Assembly: GCF_947489565.1 (NCBI RefSeq)
Contig: NZ_CANLEA010000004.1
Location: 248,001-312,000, forward strand
From: an uncultured Kordia sp.
GTDB lineage: Bacteria > Bacteroidota > Bacteroidia > Flavobacteriales > Flavobacteriaceae
Reading direction: 5' to 3'
Length of the DNA stretch: 64,000 bases
The position numbers and the translations under genes are program-made. The notes below the pieces were generated by a model, which saw only the letters and a list, made by a program, of their open reading frames with translations, had not been told where the DNA came from and did not search any database. Positions within the stretch are counted from its first letter, which is position 1, and the number at the start of each line of letters is the position of its first letter. Positions 34,397-42,924 of the stretch are shown piece by piece.

Positions 34397-35494
34397 ATGA
34401 AACCAACAACCTATTGTACAGTGAATTCTCGGCAATCTAAATTTTACCTATTTTTAGTACTCTCCTTTTTTTGTACGCTGTTATTTGCTCAAAATGAAGA
34501 TGAAACATATTTGTTGAAAAAGCATCGTTTACAGTATTTCTATTTTGATGAAAACATGATTCTTTCTAAAACAGAAAAAAAGGATTTAAAATATGATGAA
34601 ATCAATAAAATTAATAAGTATGCACAAGGAGATTTTATGGTGTTTTCTGATAAAAAATTTCATTTAAAATGTCATCTTGACTATGTGTATTTGGTTTCAA
34701 AAGATTTTGTAAGTTCTCTAAAAAATGTAAAACCGCTGACAGCTTTGTTTTCTGATCTCCATAATTACAACGAATACATGGTTTACAGAAATTTTGCGAT
34801 TGTGACTAAAGGACGTTCTGGAAAATACAATGTGTATCTTGATTTTAGTCCAACTTGTATGGCAGATATTTTGGGTATGACTACTGAAGAACGAAATAGA
34901 TACAAGATAAATAGTAGATTTGGTCATCCATTCAATCCAACTCCGCAAAGAGAACTTCCACTTGTTTTCTATAATATTCGTCCAGTTTCTGATCTTAGAG
35001 ATCGTTTAGATAAACCCAAAAAAAATATTTATTACCAAGATATTAAAGGAATTTATGATGATTATCTTGGGAAATATAACTACACAGATTCTACACAAAG
35101 ACTCGAATTAGAAATTAAAAAAAAGGTGATCAAAACCTATTTAGATGCTGACAATAGATATTTTTATTTCATTGATAAACTTGAAGTGCAATTGAAGCAA
35201 TGGAAAGACAACAAGCTTATTTTTGACTCTTCTAAAACCTCTGAAATCTATGGAGATATTAAAACCATCCTCAATGAAAATCATGCAAGCTATGGCATGG
35301 ACTTCATAGTGTATTTTGACAGAAAAGCAACAATATTTACACAACCAATTCTAAAATTACACCTCCAAAAAGAAAAACAACATATCAAATTCCATGTAAA
35401 ATATTCATATATAAAAAATAGTTATCGTCTTAAACCTGAAACTGATATGTATGATTTTCCACAATTTGTAGTTTTTCTCAAAGAAGAGTCATAA
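34397..35494 (+). CDS. Exported protein of unknown function
   Basis: 365 aa. Signal peptide with a long polar front (hydrophobic FYLFLVLSFFCTLLFAQ, about 16-32). The mature part is rich in Lys, Tyr and Asp with no family I recognise. The segment YNVYLDFSPTCMADILGMTT is the most distinctive; the C-terminal part reads as alternating beta strands. It stands alone between a leftward lipoprotein and a leftward operon. Confidence 0.68.
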   Translation: MKPTTYCTVNSRQSKFYLFLVLSFFCTLLFAQNEDETYLLKKHRLQYFYFDENMILSKTEKKDLKYDEINKINKYAQGDFMVFSDKKFHLKCHLDYVYLVSKDFVSSLKNVKPLTALFSDLHNYNEYMVYRNFAIVTKGRSGKYNVYLDFSPTCMADILGMTTEERNRYKINSRFGHPFNPTPQRELPLVFYNIRPVSDLRDRLDKPKKNIYYQDIKGIYDDYLGKYNYTDSTQRLELEIKKKVIKTYLDADNRYFYFIDKLEVQLKQWKDNKLIFDSSKTSEIYGDIKTILNENHASYGMDFIVYFDRKATIFTQPILKLHLQKEKQHIKFHVKYSYIKNSYRLKPETDMYDFPQFVVFLKEES

Positions 35495-35544
35495 AAAAGT
35501 CTTCTAAATTATTTTTATATACTAAGCTAAAACTGGTTTGAAGC

Positions 35545-35587
35545 ATAGAAAAAACAAAAAGGTCTCCAGAAATTCCGAAAACCTTTT
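35545..35587 (-). terminator. Terminator after the methyltransferase operon
   Basis: AAAAGGT/ACCTTTT stem with a T-rich tract when read leftward; 26 bp after the stop at 35613. Confidence 0.6.
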
Positions 35588-35612
35588 GCGTAACTATAAT
35601 GTTCTTATTTTT

Positions 35613-36368
35613 TTAATCTTTATACGACAGTGGATATAATTTTGCATGCTCAATCAACAGTGTTTTATTCGATTTCATATACGCTTCCATTGCCTGTAAA
35701 CCTTCTTGATAGTTAGCATCAGATATTAAATGTAGTTGTGAATAGTTTCTAAGTGCGGCTTCTTCCTGAATGAGTAACATACTTTTTCTGTACGTGAATA
35801 CTCTTTTTTCTACCCGCGTTTCAAAACCTGTAGCTTCTAAGGTTTGAAAAAGTTTTTCTTCTGGATAAAATCGTAAAATATCTTCTTCGTATACAGATGG
35901 AAAGAATTGATAAACCCACGATTTTTTCATCTCATACGGATGAATCGTATTGATATAATACCTTCCGCCTCTTTTTAATACGCGATATATTTCTTGAAAT
36001 GCTTTTTCTTTATCTACAAAATGATGGTATGAGTGATTGCAAATGACATAATCAAAATAATCATCTTCAAACGGAATTGCTTCTGCTGCTGCTTGCTTTG
36101 TAGTTATATCTTGGTCTTTTACACTTTCTGATAGTACTGAAAACATAGCTTCAGAAGGCTCAATTCCAAACCATTGAATATCCGCCTTATTTTTAAAGTA
36201 AGCTTTTTGTTTTAATAAATAATTTCCTGTTCCGCAGCCAATGTCTAAGACACGACGGTATTTTTTCTTGTAAATTAACTCACTAATGTTTGGATCTGGC
36301 TGAATATAATGCCGTGTTTTGCTTTTATTGTAGGTTTCTGCAATTTTTGAGTAATCGGTATTTTTCAT
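35613..36368 (-). CDS. Class I SAM-dependent methyltransferase
   Basis: 251 aa. SAM-binding motif I VLDIGCGTGNYLL (about 40), acidic motif II in WFGIEPSEAMF, motif III DYFDYVICNHSYHHF and post-motif VLKRGGRYYINTIHP: a Methyltransf_11-type small-molecule methyltransferase close to the UbiE/COQ5 class. Last gene of a three-gene operon; starts 9 nt after the nucleotidyltransferase gene. Confidence 0.88.
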   Translation of the reverse strand: MKNTDYSKIAETYNKSKTRHYIQPDPNISELIYKKKYRRVLDIGCGTGNYLLKQKAYFKNKADIQWFGIEPSEAMFSVLSESVKDQDITTKQAAAEAIPFEDDYFDYVICNHSYHHFVDKEKAFQEIYRVLKRGGRYYINTIHPYEMKKSWVYQFFPSVYEEDILRFYPEEKLFQTLEATGFETRVEKRVFTYRKSMLLIQEEAALRNYSQLHLISDANYQEGLQAMEAYMKSNKTLLIEHAKLYPLSYKD

Positions 36369-36377
36369 GATTTTCGG

Positions 36378-37115
36378 TTAAAATTCTATGGTAAAATGTT
36401 TCATATCGTATGCGCCTATTTTTTGAAATACATGCGTAAATAACTGTTGCAATTTATTTTTAGAAGCATCTCTCAAACAGTCTGTAAAAAGCTTCACAAA
36501 TTCAGTATCTGGAAACTCAGGAATTTGATGTTTTTTTCGATATTCTTCATCAAAAAAGTAACGTTCTAGTTTATCTTCAACAATATATTCTAGCTGTAAA
36601 AAAGTACTATATTGAGATAACACGTTGCGCAAAAAATAAAAATAATTATACGTAAAGAAGGTATTTTCGGAATCCATCTTAATCACTTTATTAAAATGAT
36701 TCCAAATGGTATATGCTATTATTTTATGCTGTTGTGAAGGTATATTCCCAAAGGGTTGCTGCATGATACTTTTGGCTTTTGTCAGCAAGCGTTTCATGTT
36801 TTCTGTATCATTATTGATGACCAATGTTCCGGTACTTAACATGCGTGCTTCAAACTTAGAATGATGAAAAAACTGCATTTCCATCATTTTTAAACACTCA
36901 CGATGATTGTACATGACAAACGAAAACATATATCCTTTATACTGCTGTATCCCTTTTTGATGCAGTTTAGAAGAATTTGCCGTTATAATACGTAAATCTA
37001 TATCAGAATCTGTATTGTAACCTCCGTGTACAAAACTTCCCGATACGATGACACCAATAACAGAAACTGTCGTAAAATTGGCAGTAATGAATTCAGTAAT
37101 GATTGACGATTCCAT
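36378..37115 (-). CDS. Nucleotidyltransferase-domain protein
   Basis: 245 aa. Pol-beta-type nucleotidyltransferase: GVIVSGSFVHGGYNTDSDID (GS and DxD). A helical C-terminal part (about 100-240) is of the kind seen in aminoglycoside nucleotidyltransferases and MNT antitoxins. The start lies 2 nt after the stop of the kinase gene. No HEPN gene is next to it, so a toxin-antitoxin role is not supported. Confidence 0.82.
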   Translation of the reverse strand: MESSIITEFITANFTTVSVIGVIVSGSFVHGGYNTDSDIDLRIITANSSKLHQKGIQQYKGYMFSFVMYNHRECLKMMEMQFFHHSKFEARMLSTGTLVINNDTENMKRLLTKAKSIMQQPFGNIPSQQHKIIAYTIWNHFNKVIKMDSENTFFTYNYFYFLRNVLSQYSTFLQLEYIVEDKLERYFFDEEYRKKHQIPEFPDTEFVKLFTDCLRDASKNKLQQLFTHVFQKIGAYDMKHFTIEF

Positions 37116-37117
37116 AC

Positions 37118-37696
37118 TTAGACTTCTTTTTCATGATTGAGTGCATTCAACATTCTTTCAAGCGTTTCTTTTATTTCAGCTGAACTCACTTTGGTTTCTA
37201 TTTTTTTTGTGTGCGAATGATATACGAAATAATGCACATGATCATATTTCAATTCGGCATCTCCAATCGCGATCCATCGTTGCTTTAAATTATCATAAAC
37301 AAAAGTGGTATTGGGTTCTTCAAACAAACCGTCATTGTATACAGGACGATTTTCTATTCGTGTTTTTGCTATTTCTTCTGGACATACACATTCAATAATA
37401 ATGACCTGATATTGATATCGTTTCGCCAGTTTTATGACTTCTAAACGGCGTCGTATGAGAGAAGCATTGGAGTCAAAAATAATTGGTTCCTTCGCTTCCA
37501 TCACAAATTGCATATCAAAGTAATTTTTTTGATATACTTCAAAATTTCTTTCTGGTAAATAGGTGGAGTGTTTTAAAGCTCTTCTGGTATTTTCAAGACT
37601 AAAATAATTAAAATGAGAGAACATGGTATGAATACCACGAGCTAACGTAGACTTTCCAGTTCCGGGTAATCCGCATAATAAAAATAAAGTACTCAT
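37118..37696 (-). CDS. P-loop kinase (AAA_33/zeta-toxin-like fold)
   Basis: 192 aa. Walker A GLPGTGKST at about 8-16; lid region with Arg pair (IENRPVYND). Typical small ATP-dependent kinase of the AAA_33 class that phosphorylates nucleotides, sugars or antibiotics. First gene of the operon kinase-nucleotidyltransferase-methyltransferase. The three chemistries (phosphate, nucleotide, methyl) fit modification of one small molecule; this is inference. Confidence 0.85.
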   Translation of the reverse strand: MSTLFLLCGLPGTGKSTLARGIHTMFSHFNYFSLENTRRALKHSTYLPERNFEVYQKNYFDMQFVMEAKEPIIFDSNASLIRRRLEVIKLAKRYQYQVIIIECVCPEEIAKTRIENRPVYNDGLFEEPNTTFVYDNLKQRWIAIGDAELKYDHVHYFVYHSHTKKIETKVSSAEIKETLERMLNALNHEKEV

Positions 37697-37789
37697 AAAC
37701 GTTAATAAAGTCTTAAATTCAGATAGCCTACCTCAGAAAATCATTATTTTTATGTCACAATAAAATTACTAATTTATAAATTAATTACC

Positions 37790-38062
37790 ATGAAAAAGAA
37801 GTTGAAATTAAACAAGACAATCCTGTCCAAGCTTGACCATTTGGAAACCATCAAATTAGTTGGTGGAACTTGGGATACATGTCACGATCAGTGTGAAGAT
37901 GACATCACTTATCCAAACGAAGGTTGTGGAACTATCAACCGAGGATGTACAGACCACACCATTGGATGTACCAATGACAGATACTGCGGCGGAGGCGGCG
38001 GTGGAACTGGTGGCGGTGGTGCTTCTGGACAACACTATTGTTCAGGTTTCTACTGTAGTTAA
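37790..38062 (+). CDS. GG-leader peptide, lanthipeptide-like RiPP precursor
   Basis: 90 aa. Leader MKKKLKLNKTILSKLDHLET ending IKLVGG, a double-glycine cut site. The core is rich in Cys, Thr and Gly (TWDTCHDQCEDD; GCGTINRGCTDHTIGC; TNDRYC; YCSGFYCS) with a run of Gly. This is the pattern of Bacteroidetes class I lanthipeptide-like or GG-Bacteroidales precursors. No LanB, LanC or GG-peptidase transporter gene is nearby. Divergent from the kinase operon; a terminator follows. Confidence 0.75.
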   Translation: MKKKLKLNKTILSKLDHLETIKLVGGTWDTCHDQCEDDITYPNEGCGTINRGCTDHTIGCTNDRYCGGGGGGTGGGGASGQHYCSGFYCS

Positions 38063-38084
38063 TTCTAATGTAAATGAAGTAAAA

Positions 38085-38116
38085 AAAGAGTCAAGGCAGC
38101 TGTCTTGGCTTTTTTT
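38085..38116 (+). terminator. Terminator after the GG-leader peptide gene
   Basis: AGTCAAG/CTTGGCT stem (one G-T pair) and a T run, 23 bp after the stop. Confidence 0.72.
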
Positions 38117-38313
38117 GTGGATTCATGTGAAATATAAATAACTCACCGTAATTTTTAGAATACTTACACTATTTTTTGCATCTATTTTAGATAAGAAATG
38201 TCTTCAAAATTTGTGAGATCAATGATACTGAGCAAATGTGTCGTTTTTACGATGTAAATATTTAAAAATAAAACACTTACAAAGTAAATTCTGATCCGAA
38301 AAAAATCAAAAAA

Positions 38314-38356
38314 GGATATTCTCTGAATCTCTATAATTCAGGGAATACCCTTAGTT
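38314..38356. terminator. Bidirectional terminator before the DUF1254 gene end
   Basis: GGATATTC-TC-TGAAT pairs with ATTCA-GG-GAATACC; T-rich tracts on both sides. It separates the rightward peptide gene from the leftward DUF1254 gene. Confidence 0.7.
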
Positions 38357-38379
38357 TTTTTATGCTTAAAGAATTACAA

Positions 38380-39825
38380 TTATTGTTTTACCAATGCTGG
38401 CGGAACATAGGTTTGTGTATTCCAAATATCTGGCCCTGGTACGTAGATTCTTAAGATTAGATAAAAATCGCCATCTTCTGGACTTTGCAACCAATACACG
38501 CCATCTTCTCCATTTCCTGAAGGTTCATCTCTTTGTAAATAGATCGTCATTCCACCATTTTTATCTCTCGATTGATACTGCGGATCGTAACTGTTGATGG
38601 TATATGATGTAGAATCTTGTACTAAATTGAAATCGCTCGATTCATACATTGTAATTGACCAAAATCCATTATAATTGTCATCATACGAAGGAAAGGTCGT
38701 TTCATCTTTAAAATACATTTCATAATTAGACGTCGAATTTAAATTTTCTCCATTATTATCTAATGCGGTATTGATATAAACAGCTTCATCAGGATAATGC
38801 GATATAATTCCTCCCAAAGCTTGTATTGCTGCTCTGGTTATAAAATCGCCATTTTGCCCAGATTGTCCCATATCTCTTGGTGGATACGACCAATAGTTCA
38901 ACGCAGCAGTTGTGGCTACTTGACCCATTTCTCTTAAAAGCGATAAACCTTCTTCTGCTGCCAAATCCAATCCTTTTACAGTATCATCAGATTGTGCAGA
39001 TAAAAGTTGATTCGGACCAACACCAACCGTTGCAAATAAACTTAGTAATTGTGATTGATCAACACCTGGCAATACACCTGGCGGATTGATATTCATTGCT
39101 CTATTCATAGCTTCCCAAGTACCTTCCGTTTCTTCTGTTGGATTTATTGGAATGTCTGGTTCTGGTTCTGCCGTTGGAATAAAAGGTTCCCCACTTACCC
39201 AATTGGACAGCGGTGTAATTATATATTGTTCCTGAATGGCTATGGCTTCGTTTATGTCTTCTTGCGAAGTGGAATCATTCACTCCAGTTCTTCCCATTAA
39301 TAAAATTTCTGGTGTACGCGATCTTGGTAAAATATCCATGACATCATCTGGAACTTCTCCATTCCATTCAGGACCGCCAATCAAATAATTTGCAGCTTTT
39401 GTTCCCGTAGCATACGATCCTACATAGGCAAAATTATCAGCGTCAATGCAAGCCATTTGTATACAATAATAACGATTGTCTACTTCTGGAACAGATAAAA
39501 TCATAGGTTCATCAGTTACATCTAACCAAGCGGTTGCATACAAGGTATCACAATTTGGCGATCCGCCCGTAGCATTTTCGGGTGTTGCCAATTCTTGACT
39601 TTTAAAAAACGAATTTACAGGAGCCCAAGGAAGACTCGTCCCTGTTGCTTCTGTATAGGCTTTTCCTCCTTCGGTAGACCACAACCATTTTAACCACGAG
39701 AGATACACCCATGGAAAGCCATAAATATAGGCCTGCACTCCTAAAGAGTATGCATACGCCTGATCCCAATCGTTTCCTGTTGAATTTGTACTATTCTGCT
39801 GTTTGTTTGCGTTCGTTGTTTTCAT
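38380..39825 (-). CDS. DUF1254/DUF1214-type protein
   Basis: About 481 aa from MKTTNANKQQNSTNSTGNDW (ATG at 39825 preferred to one 38 codons upstream that lies in non-conserved sequence). DUF1254 features: YSLGVQAYIYGFPWVYLSW, SPNCDTLYATAWLDVTDEP, PEVDNRYYCIQMACIDADNF. The C-terminal part fits DUF1214: GFWSITMYESSDFNLVQDS, and KDETTFPSYDDNYN. No signal peptide is clear from this start. Function of the family is unknown; it is often called an uncharacterised conserved or periplasmic protein. Confidence 0.82.
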   Translation of the reverse strand: MKTTNANKQQNSTNSTGNDWDQAYAYSLGVQAYIYGFPWVYLSWLKWLWSTEGGKAYTEATGTSLPWAPVNSFFKSQELATPENATGGSPNCDTLYATAWLDVTDEPMILSVPEVDNRYYCIQMACIDADNFAYVGSYATGTKAANYLIGGPEWNGEVPDDVMDILPRSRTPEILLMGRTGVNDSTSQEDINEAIAIQEQYIITPLSNWVSGEPFIPTAEPEPDIPINPTEETEGTWEAMNRAMNINPPGVLPGVDQSQLLSLFATVGVGPNQLLSAQSDDTVKGLDLAAEEGLSLLREMGQVATTAALNYWSYPPRDMGQSGQNGDFITRAAIQALGGIISHYPDEAVYINTALDNNGENLNSTSNYEMYFKDETTFPSYDDNYNGFWSITMYESSDFNLVQDSTSYTINSYDPQYQSRDKNGGMTIYLQRDEPSGNGEDGVYWLQSPEDGDFYLILRIYVPGPDIWNTQTYVPPALVKQ

Positions 39826-39968
39826 AATTTCTTTGTTTACTACAAAGATTGATGGATTTGCATGCAGAATGAGTGCGTATTTATACGTTTTATGAAAACC
39901 AGAAATACGTGTTTTTGCATTGAAGAAATCCAAGAACACGTATCCTATACTAATATTAGTGCTTTAAT

Positions 39969-40253
39969 TTACCAATCGTTGCATTTGTCATTACAAAGAG
40001 AAAAACAACTATCATTGATTGTTGGAATGTCTATAGTAGGAATATCGATACTTGGGCAAAAATCTACAGACCATTGACACGATTCATCCCAAGATTTACC
40101 ACATAAGTTAATTCTTGAAGGTATATCATCTCCTACTGGATTTGCATTCGCATTATTTCCTTGATGCACTGCTCCACCAGATACATAGTGACGATTTAAT
40201 TTTGAGATTGATTTTTTGTTAAGTGCTAGTGATTTTAAACTCTTTTTTTTCAT
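39969..40253 (-). CDS. GG-leader peptide, lanthipeptide-like RiPP precursor
   Basis: 94 aa. Leader MKKKSLKSLALNKKSISKLN ending HYVSGG; core with six Cys and many Ser/Thr (LCGKSWDESCQWSVDFC, CFSLCNDKCNDW) and a short repeat PTIDIPTI. Same leader type as 37790. No modification or export genes beside it. The start has a normal ATG. Confidence 0.74.
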   Translation of the reverse strand: MKKKSLKSLALNKKSISKLNRHYVSGGAVHQGNNANANPVGDDIPSRINLCGKSWDESCQWSVDFCPSIDIPTIDIPTINDSCFSLCNDKCNDW

Positions 40254-40391
40254 GGTGTTAGGTTTATTAGATTATATATTTTGCGCAAATATAATATCCA
40301 AAAAACATTTAAAAAAAACGTAACTTCCCCAAAATCAACAGGATAAATCCCCTTTTTTAAAAATTGTCCCCCTTAGGTAACATCCTGAAAA

Positions 40392-41495
40392 TCATTCATA
40401 TTTAATAAATAATCCATGTTGCATTTGCAATGTTAACAAGCGAAGAATGTCATTAAAATAGCTATCATTAAAGGTATTTATGTTTTCAGTATACGCGGCA
40501 TCAATAAATCCTTGATTGTTTGAAGTAAGTGTAGCGGTTGCAAAACAACCTACAAATGCACTTGTTTTTTCGGTTCTAAAGGTTTTACCATCTAGTGTAT
40601 AACCATCTGTTACATTTGAGATTCCTAATTTTTGTATAAATCCGTTAATCGCTTTGCAATATTTCTCTGCGCGTTTGTCTCCAAACCACACATAATCTTT
40701 AGCAATCCGCCACGGTGTTCTGGCAGCATCGTAGTAATAGTTTTTTCCGCCGTATTTTGCCCAACTCACACGCTCGGCTGGCGTTGTACCATCGGCTTTA
40801 CACCAATCTGGAACTAAACCTGTTTCGGCATTCCAACTTTTAAATAAAATCTCGTAGCATTTGTCACTTACTTTGTTCCAAAATTCATCGTTGGTTACTT
40901 TTCCAAATACTTTAAAATACGCAGGTGCAAAGTAGGAAGGATTTGTGGTCATGCTTCCGCCCCAAGCATCTCCGGCTTTCAATACAAAAGTTTCTGGCTC
41001 TACCATATGCTTTTTGATTAATGCTATGATTTTTTTGGCTTCCGCCAGATAAAATTCGTCTCCAATCAGCTTGTGTGCAAGTAATAATCCGTAGGCAACA
41101 TCGACATCTGCATCGGTTGCAGCATTTTCTCCTGCCATTTTTCCATCGGGTCCAATTTTCCAATTCATCAAACCATTGGCATCTAAATGTGCATTATAGT
41201 ATTTGTAGAAAGCATCAAAAGTTGCTTTATCCTTCATCATTGCAGAAGCTAACAATCCGTACCCAATTCCTTCACTCACAGTATGCGACATATCGTCAAA
41301 TAAAATACGTTTGGCGCCTTCTGGACAGCCATCCGAAGTCACATATTTCTTTTTCCAAACAGCATACGTATCTGCGACACGTTGTGCTTCTAAATTGCTT
41401 GGAAGTTTTCCATATTCATAGGAATTTTGAGCGTTTATAGTACAGCTTATAAAAAGTAAAAAACTAGCGAGTAAGGTTGATATCATTGTTTTCAT
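40392..41495 (-). CDS. Glycoside hydrolase family 8 enzyme, secreted
   Basis: About 367 aa from MKTMISTLLASFLLFISC (ATG at 41495, at the start of the signal peptide; an earlier ATG adds 28 unlikely residues). GH8 motifs: SHTVSEGIGYGLLASAMMKD (catalytic Glu in the family motif), NAATDADVDVAYGLLLAHKL (catalytic-region Asp), and YYYDAARTPWRIAKDYVWFG. Family 8 inverting enzymes cut beta-1,4-glucan, xylan, chitosan or lichenan; the substrate cannot be told here. The signal peptide may end in a lipobox-like FISC, so it may be a lipoprotein or periplasmic. Confidence 0.9.
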   Translation of the reverse strand: MKTMISTLLASFLLFISCTINAQNSYEYGKLPSNLEAQRVADTYAVWKKKYVTSDGCPEGAKRILFDDMSHTVSEGIGYGLLASAMMKDKATFDAFYKYYNAHLDANGLMNWKIGPDGKMAGENAATDADVDVAYGLLLAHKLIGDEFYLAEAKKIIALIKKHMVEPETFVLKAGDAWGGSMTTNPSYFAPAYFKVFGKVTNDEFWNKVSDKCYEILFKSWNAETGLVPDWCKADGTTPAERVSWAKYGGKNYYYDAARTPWRIAKDYVWFGDKRAEKYCKAINGFIQKLGISNVTDGYTLDGKTFRTEKTSAFVGCFATATLTSNNQGFIDAAYTENINTFNDSYFNDILRLLTLQMQHGLFIKYE

Positions 41496-41661
41496 ACTCC
41501 TAAAATAAGATAAAAATTGGTACAGAATCATTTTTGTTAAAATAGGATCATGAATGTACAATTTTGAATCAACTATCATATCAATTTTAATGGTTCTGAT
41601 TTATTTTTGACGAAAACTGTAACAGAATTTATTTTTCATGTTCTTTAAGAAAAATCATCCT

Positions 41662-42924
41662 ATGAAATTATATTTCTTCTACTGCGCTTTCTTCATTTTA
41701 ATGCTAGGTTTTGGACAAACCAAACAGGAATACCTTCAAAAAAATTGTTATGATTTGCATAATGAAACACTTCAATTTCCTCAAAAAGGATTTAAAATTC
41801 TAGGATTTGGAGCCTATCACGGAAGTGTAAAAACAGAAACTACTGAATTGAATCTTTTACAATCGCTCCAAAGAACACAAACAATTTCCTATTATTTGCC
41901 TGAAACTGATTTTAGTATCGCGCATTATTTTGATCAGTTTTTACAGACGGGCGATACGATTTTACTGAAAGATTTAATCATTCATTATGGTGCAATAGTT
42001 CCGCAAGAACGCAGCATTCCCGTATACGAGAAGTGGAAAAAATTGAAAAGAATCAATGATCAATTGCCCAAAAACAAAAAAATGAAAGTTGTTGGTATTG
42101 ATTTGTTGGCAACGTATAAGTATACTTCAAAACATTTGATCGATTTGTTAGATACTCCACAAATTCAATCCAAAGCATTGAAGGAATTACAACAAATGGT
42201 TCAACTGGATACCACCGATTATTCTCCTCGATACGACAGTTATGCCAAAGGTGTTTTGAAGCGTTTTGTAGCCGATGCTGAAGCGAATTCTGAAACCTAC
42301 AAAAAAGCAATTACAGATGAAGCGAGTTGGAATCATATCATAAAAAATATTAAGATCACTTTTACCGATTTTAGTCGTTTGCGTGAGCCTACGATTTATC
42401 AAAATTATTTGGATTTGAGTGAACGTTACGATTTTAAAAATAAGACACAATTTTTACGCATTGGCTTTTCGCATTTGGAGAAATCAAGAGAAGGAAAAAA
42501 AGGATATCCTTACTTTTTCACACGTCTGATTGAAAACAAAATTTACAAGAAAGAAGATGTTATTGCTGTGATTGGGTATTTAACAAATAGCGAAGTACTT
42601 TGGGACGAATTGTATGACGAACAAGGAAAATACAAAGGTTTTACTACCGAAGCAGGTTTTGGTATTGGCGATTATGAAAAGGAATATTTTAGAGGAATTG
42701 ATAATTTAAAAAATACGAAAATTTCTGACCAAACACTGTTTCGATTGAACGCAAAAAACACACCATATTCAGACAATATGCCAGATTTGATTGATGTAAT
42801 TATGACAGATTCAAAATCGAATAGTGAAGCCGTTAAAGGAATGTCTACTACTGATTTTGTCGATTATGCTATTTTGATTTCTGACTCTAAAGCCAGCAAA
42901 CCTATTTTTGAATTGAAAGATTAA
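41662..42924 (+). CDS. Exported erythromycin-esterase-like/EreA-fold protein (tentative)
   Basis: About 420 aa from MKLYFFYCAFFILMLGFGQ, a signal peptide. The segment GFKILGFGAYHGSVKTETTE resembles the start of EreA/ChaN-like domains (hhGExHG type, with A-Y in place of E), and VVGIDLLATYKYTSKHLIDL fits the second strand. The missing Glu at that place argues for a changed or lost activity. Its stop overlaps the end of the convergent ABC-F gene by 4 nt. Confidence 0.6.
   Translation: MKLYFFYCAFFILMLGFGQTKQEYLQKNCYDLHNETLQFPQKGFKILGFGAYHGSVKTETTELNLLQSLQRTQTISYYLPETDFSIAHYFDQFLQTGDTILLKDLIIHYGAIVPQERSIPVYEKWKKLKRINDQLPKNKKMKVVGIDLLATYKYTSKHLIDLLDTPQIQSKALKELQQMVQLDTTDYSPRYDSYAKGVLKRFVADAEANSETYKKAITDEASWNHIIKNIKITFTDFSRLREPTIYQNYLDLSERYDFKNKTQFLRIGFSHLEKSREGKKGYPYFFTRLIENKIYKKEDVIAVIGYLTNSEVLWDELYDEQGKYKGFTTEAGFGIGDYEKEYFRGIDNLKNTKISDQTLFRLNAKNTPYSDNMPDLIDVIMTDSKSNSEAVKGMSTTDFVDYAILISDSKASKPIFELKD

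Noticed and set aside
36378-37115. MNT/HEPN toxin-antitoxin pair
   Set aside because: Nucleotidyltransferase present but no HEPN partner; neighbours are a kinase and a methyltransferase.
37980-38030. GGC/GGT-rich run as a possible satellite
   Set aside because: It codes for a Gly run within the peptide core; too short and in frame.
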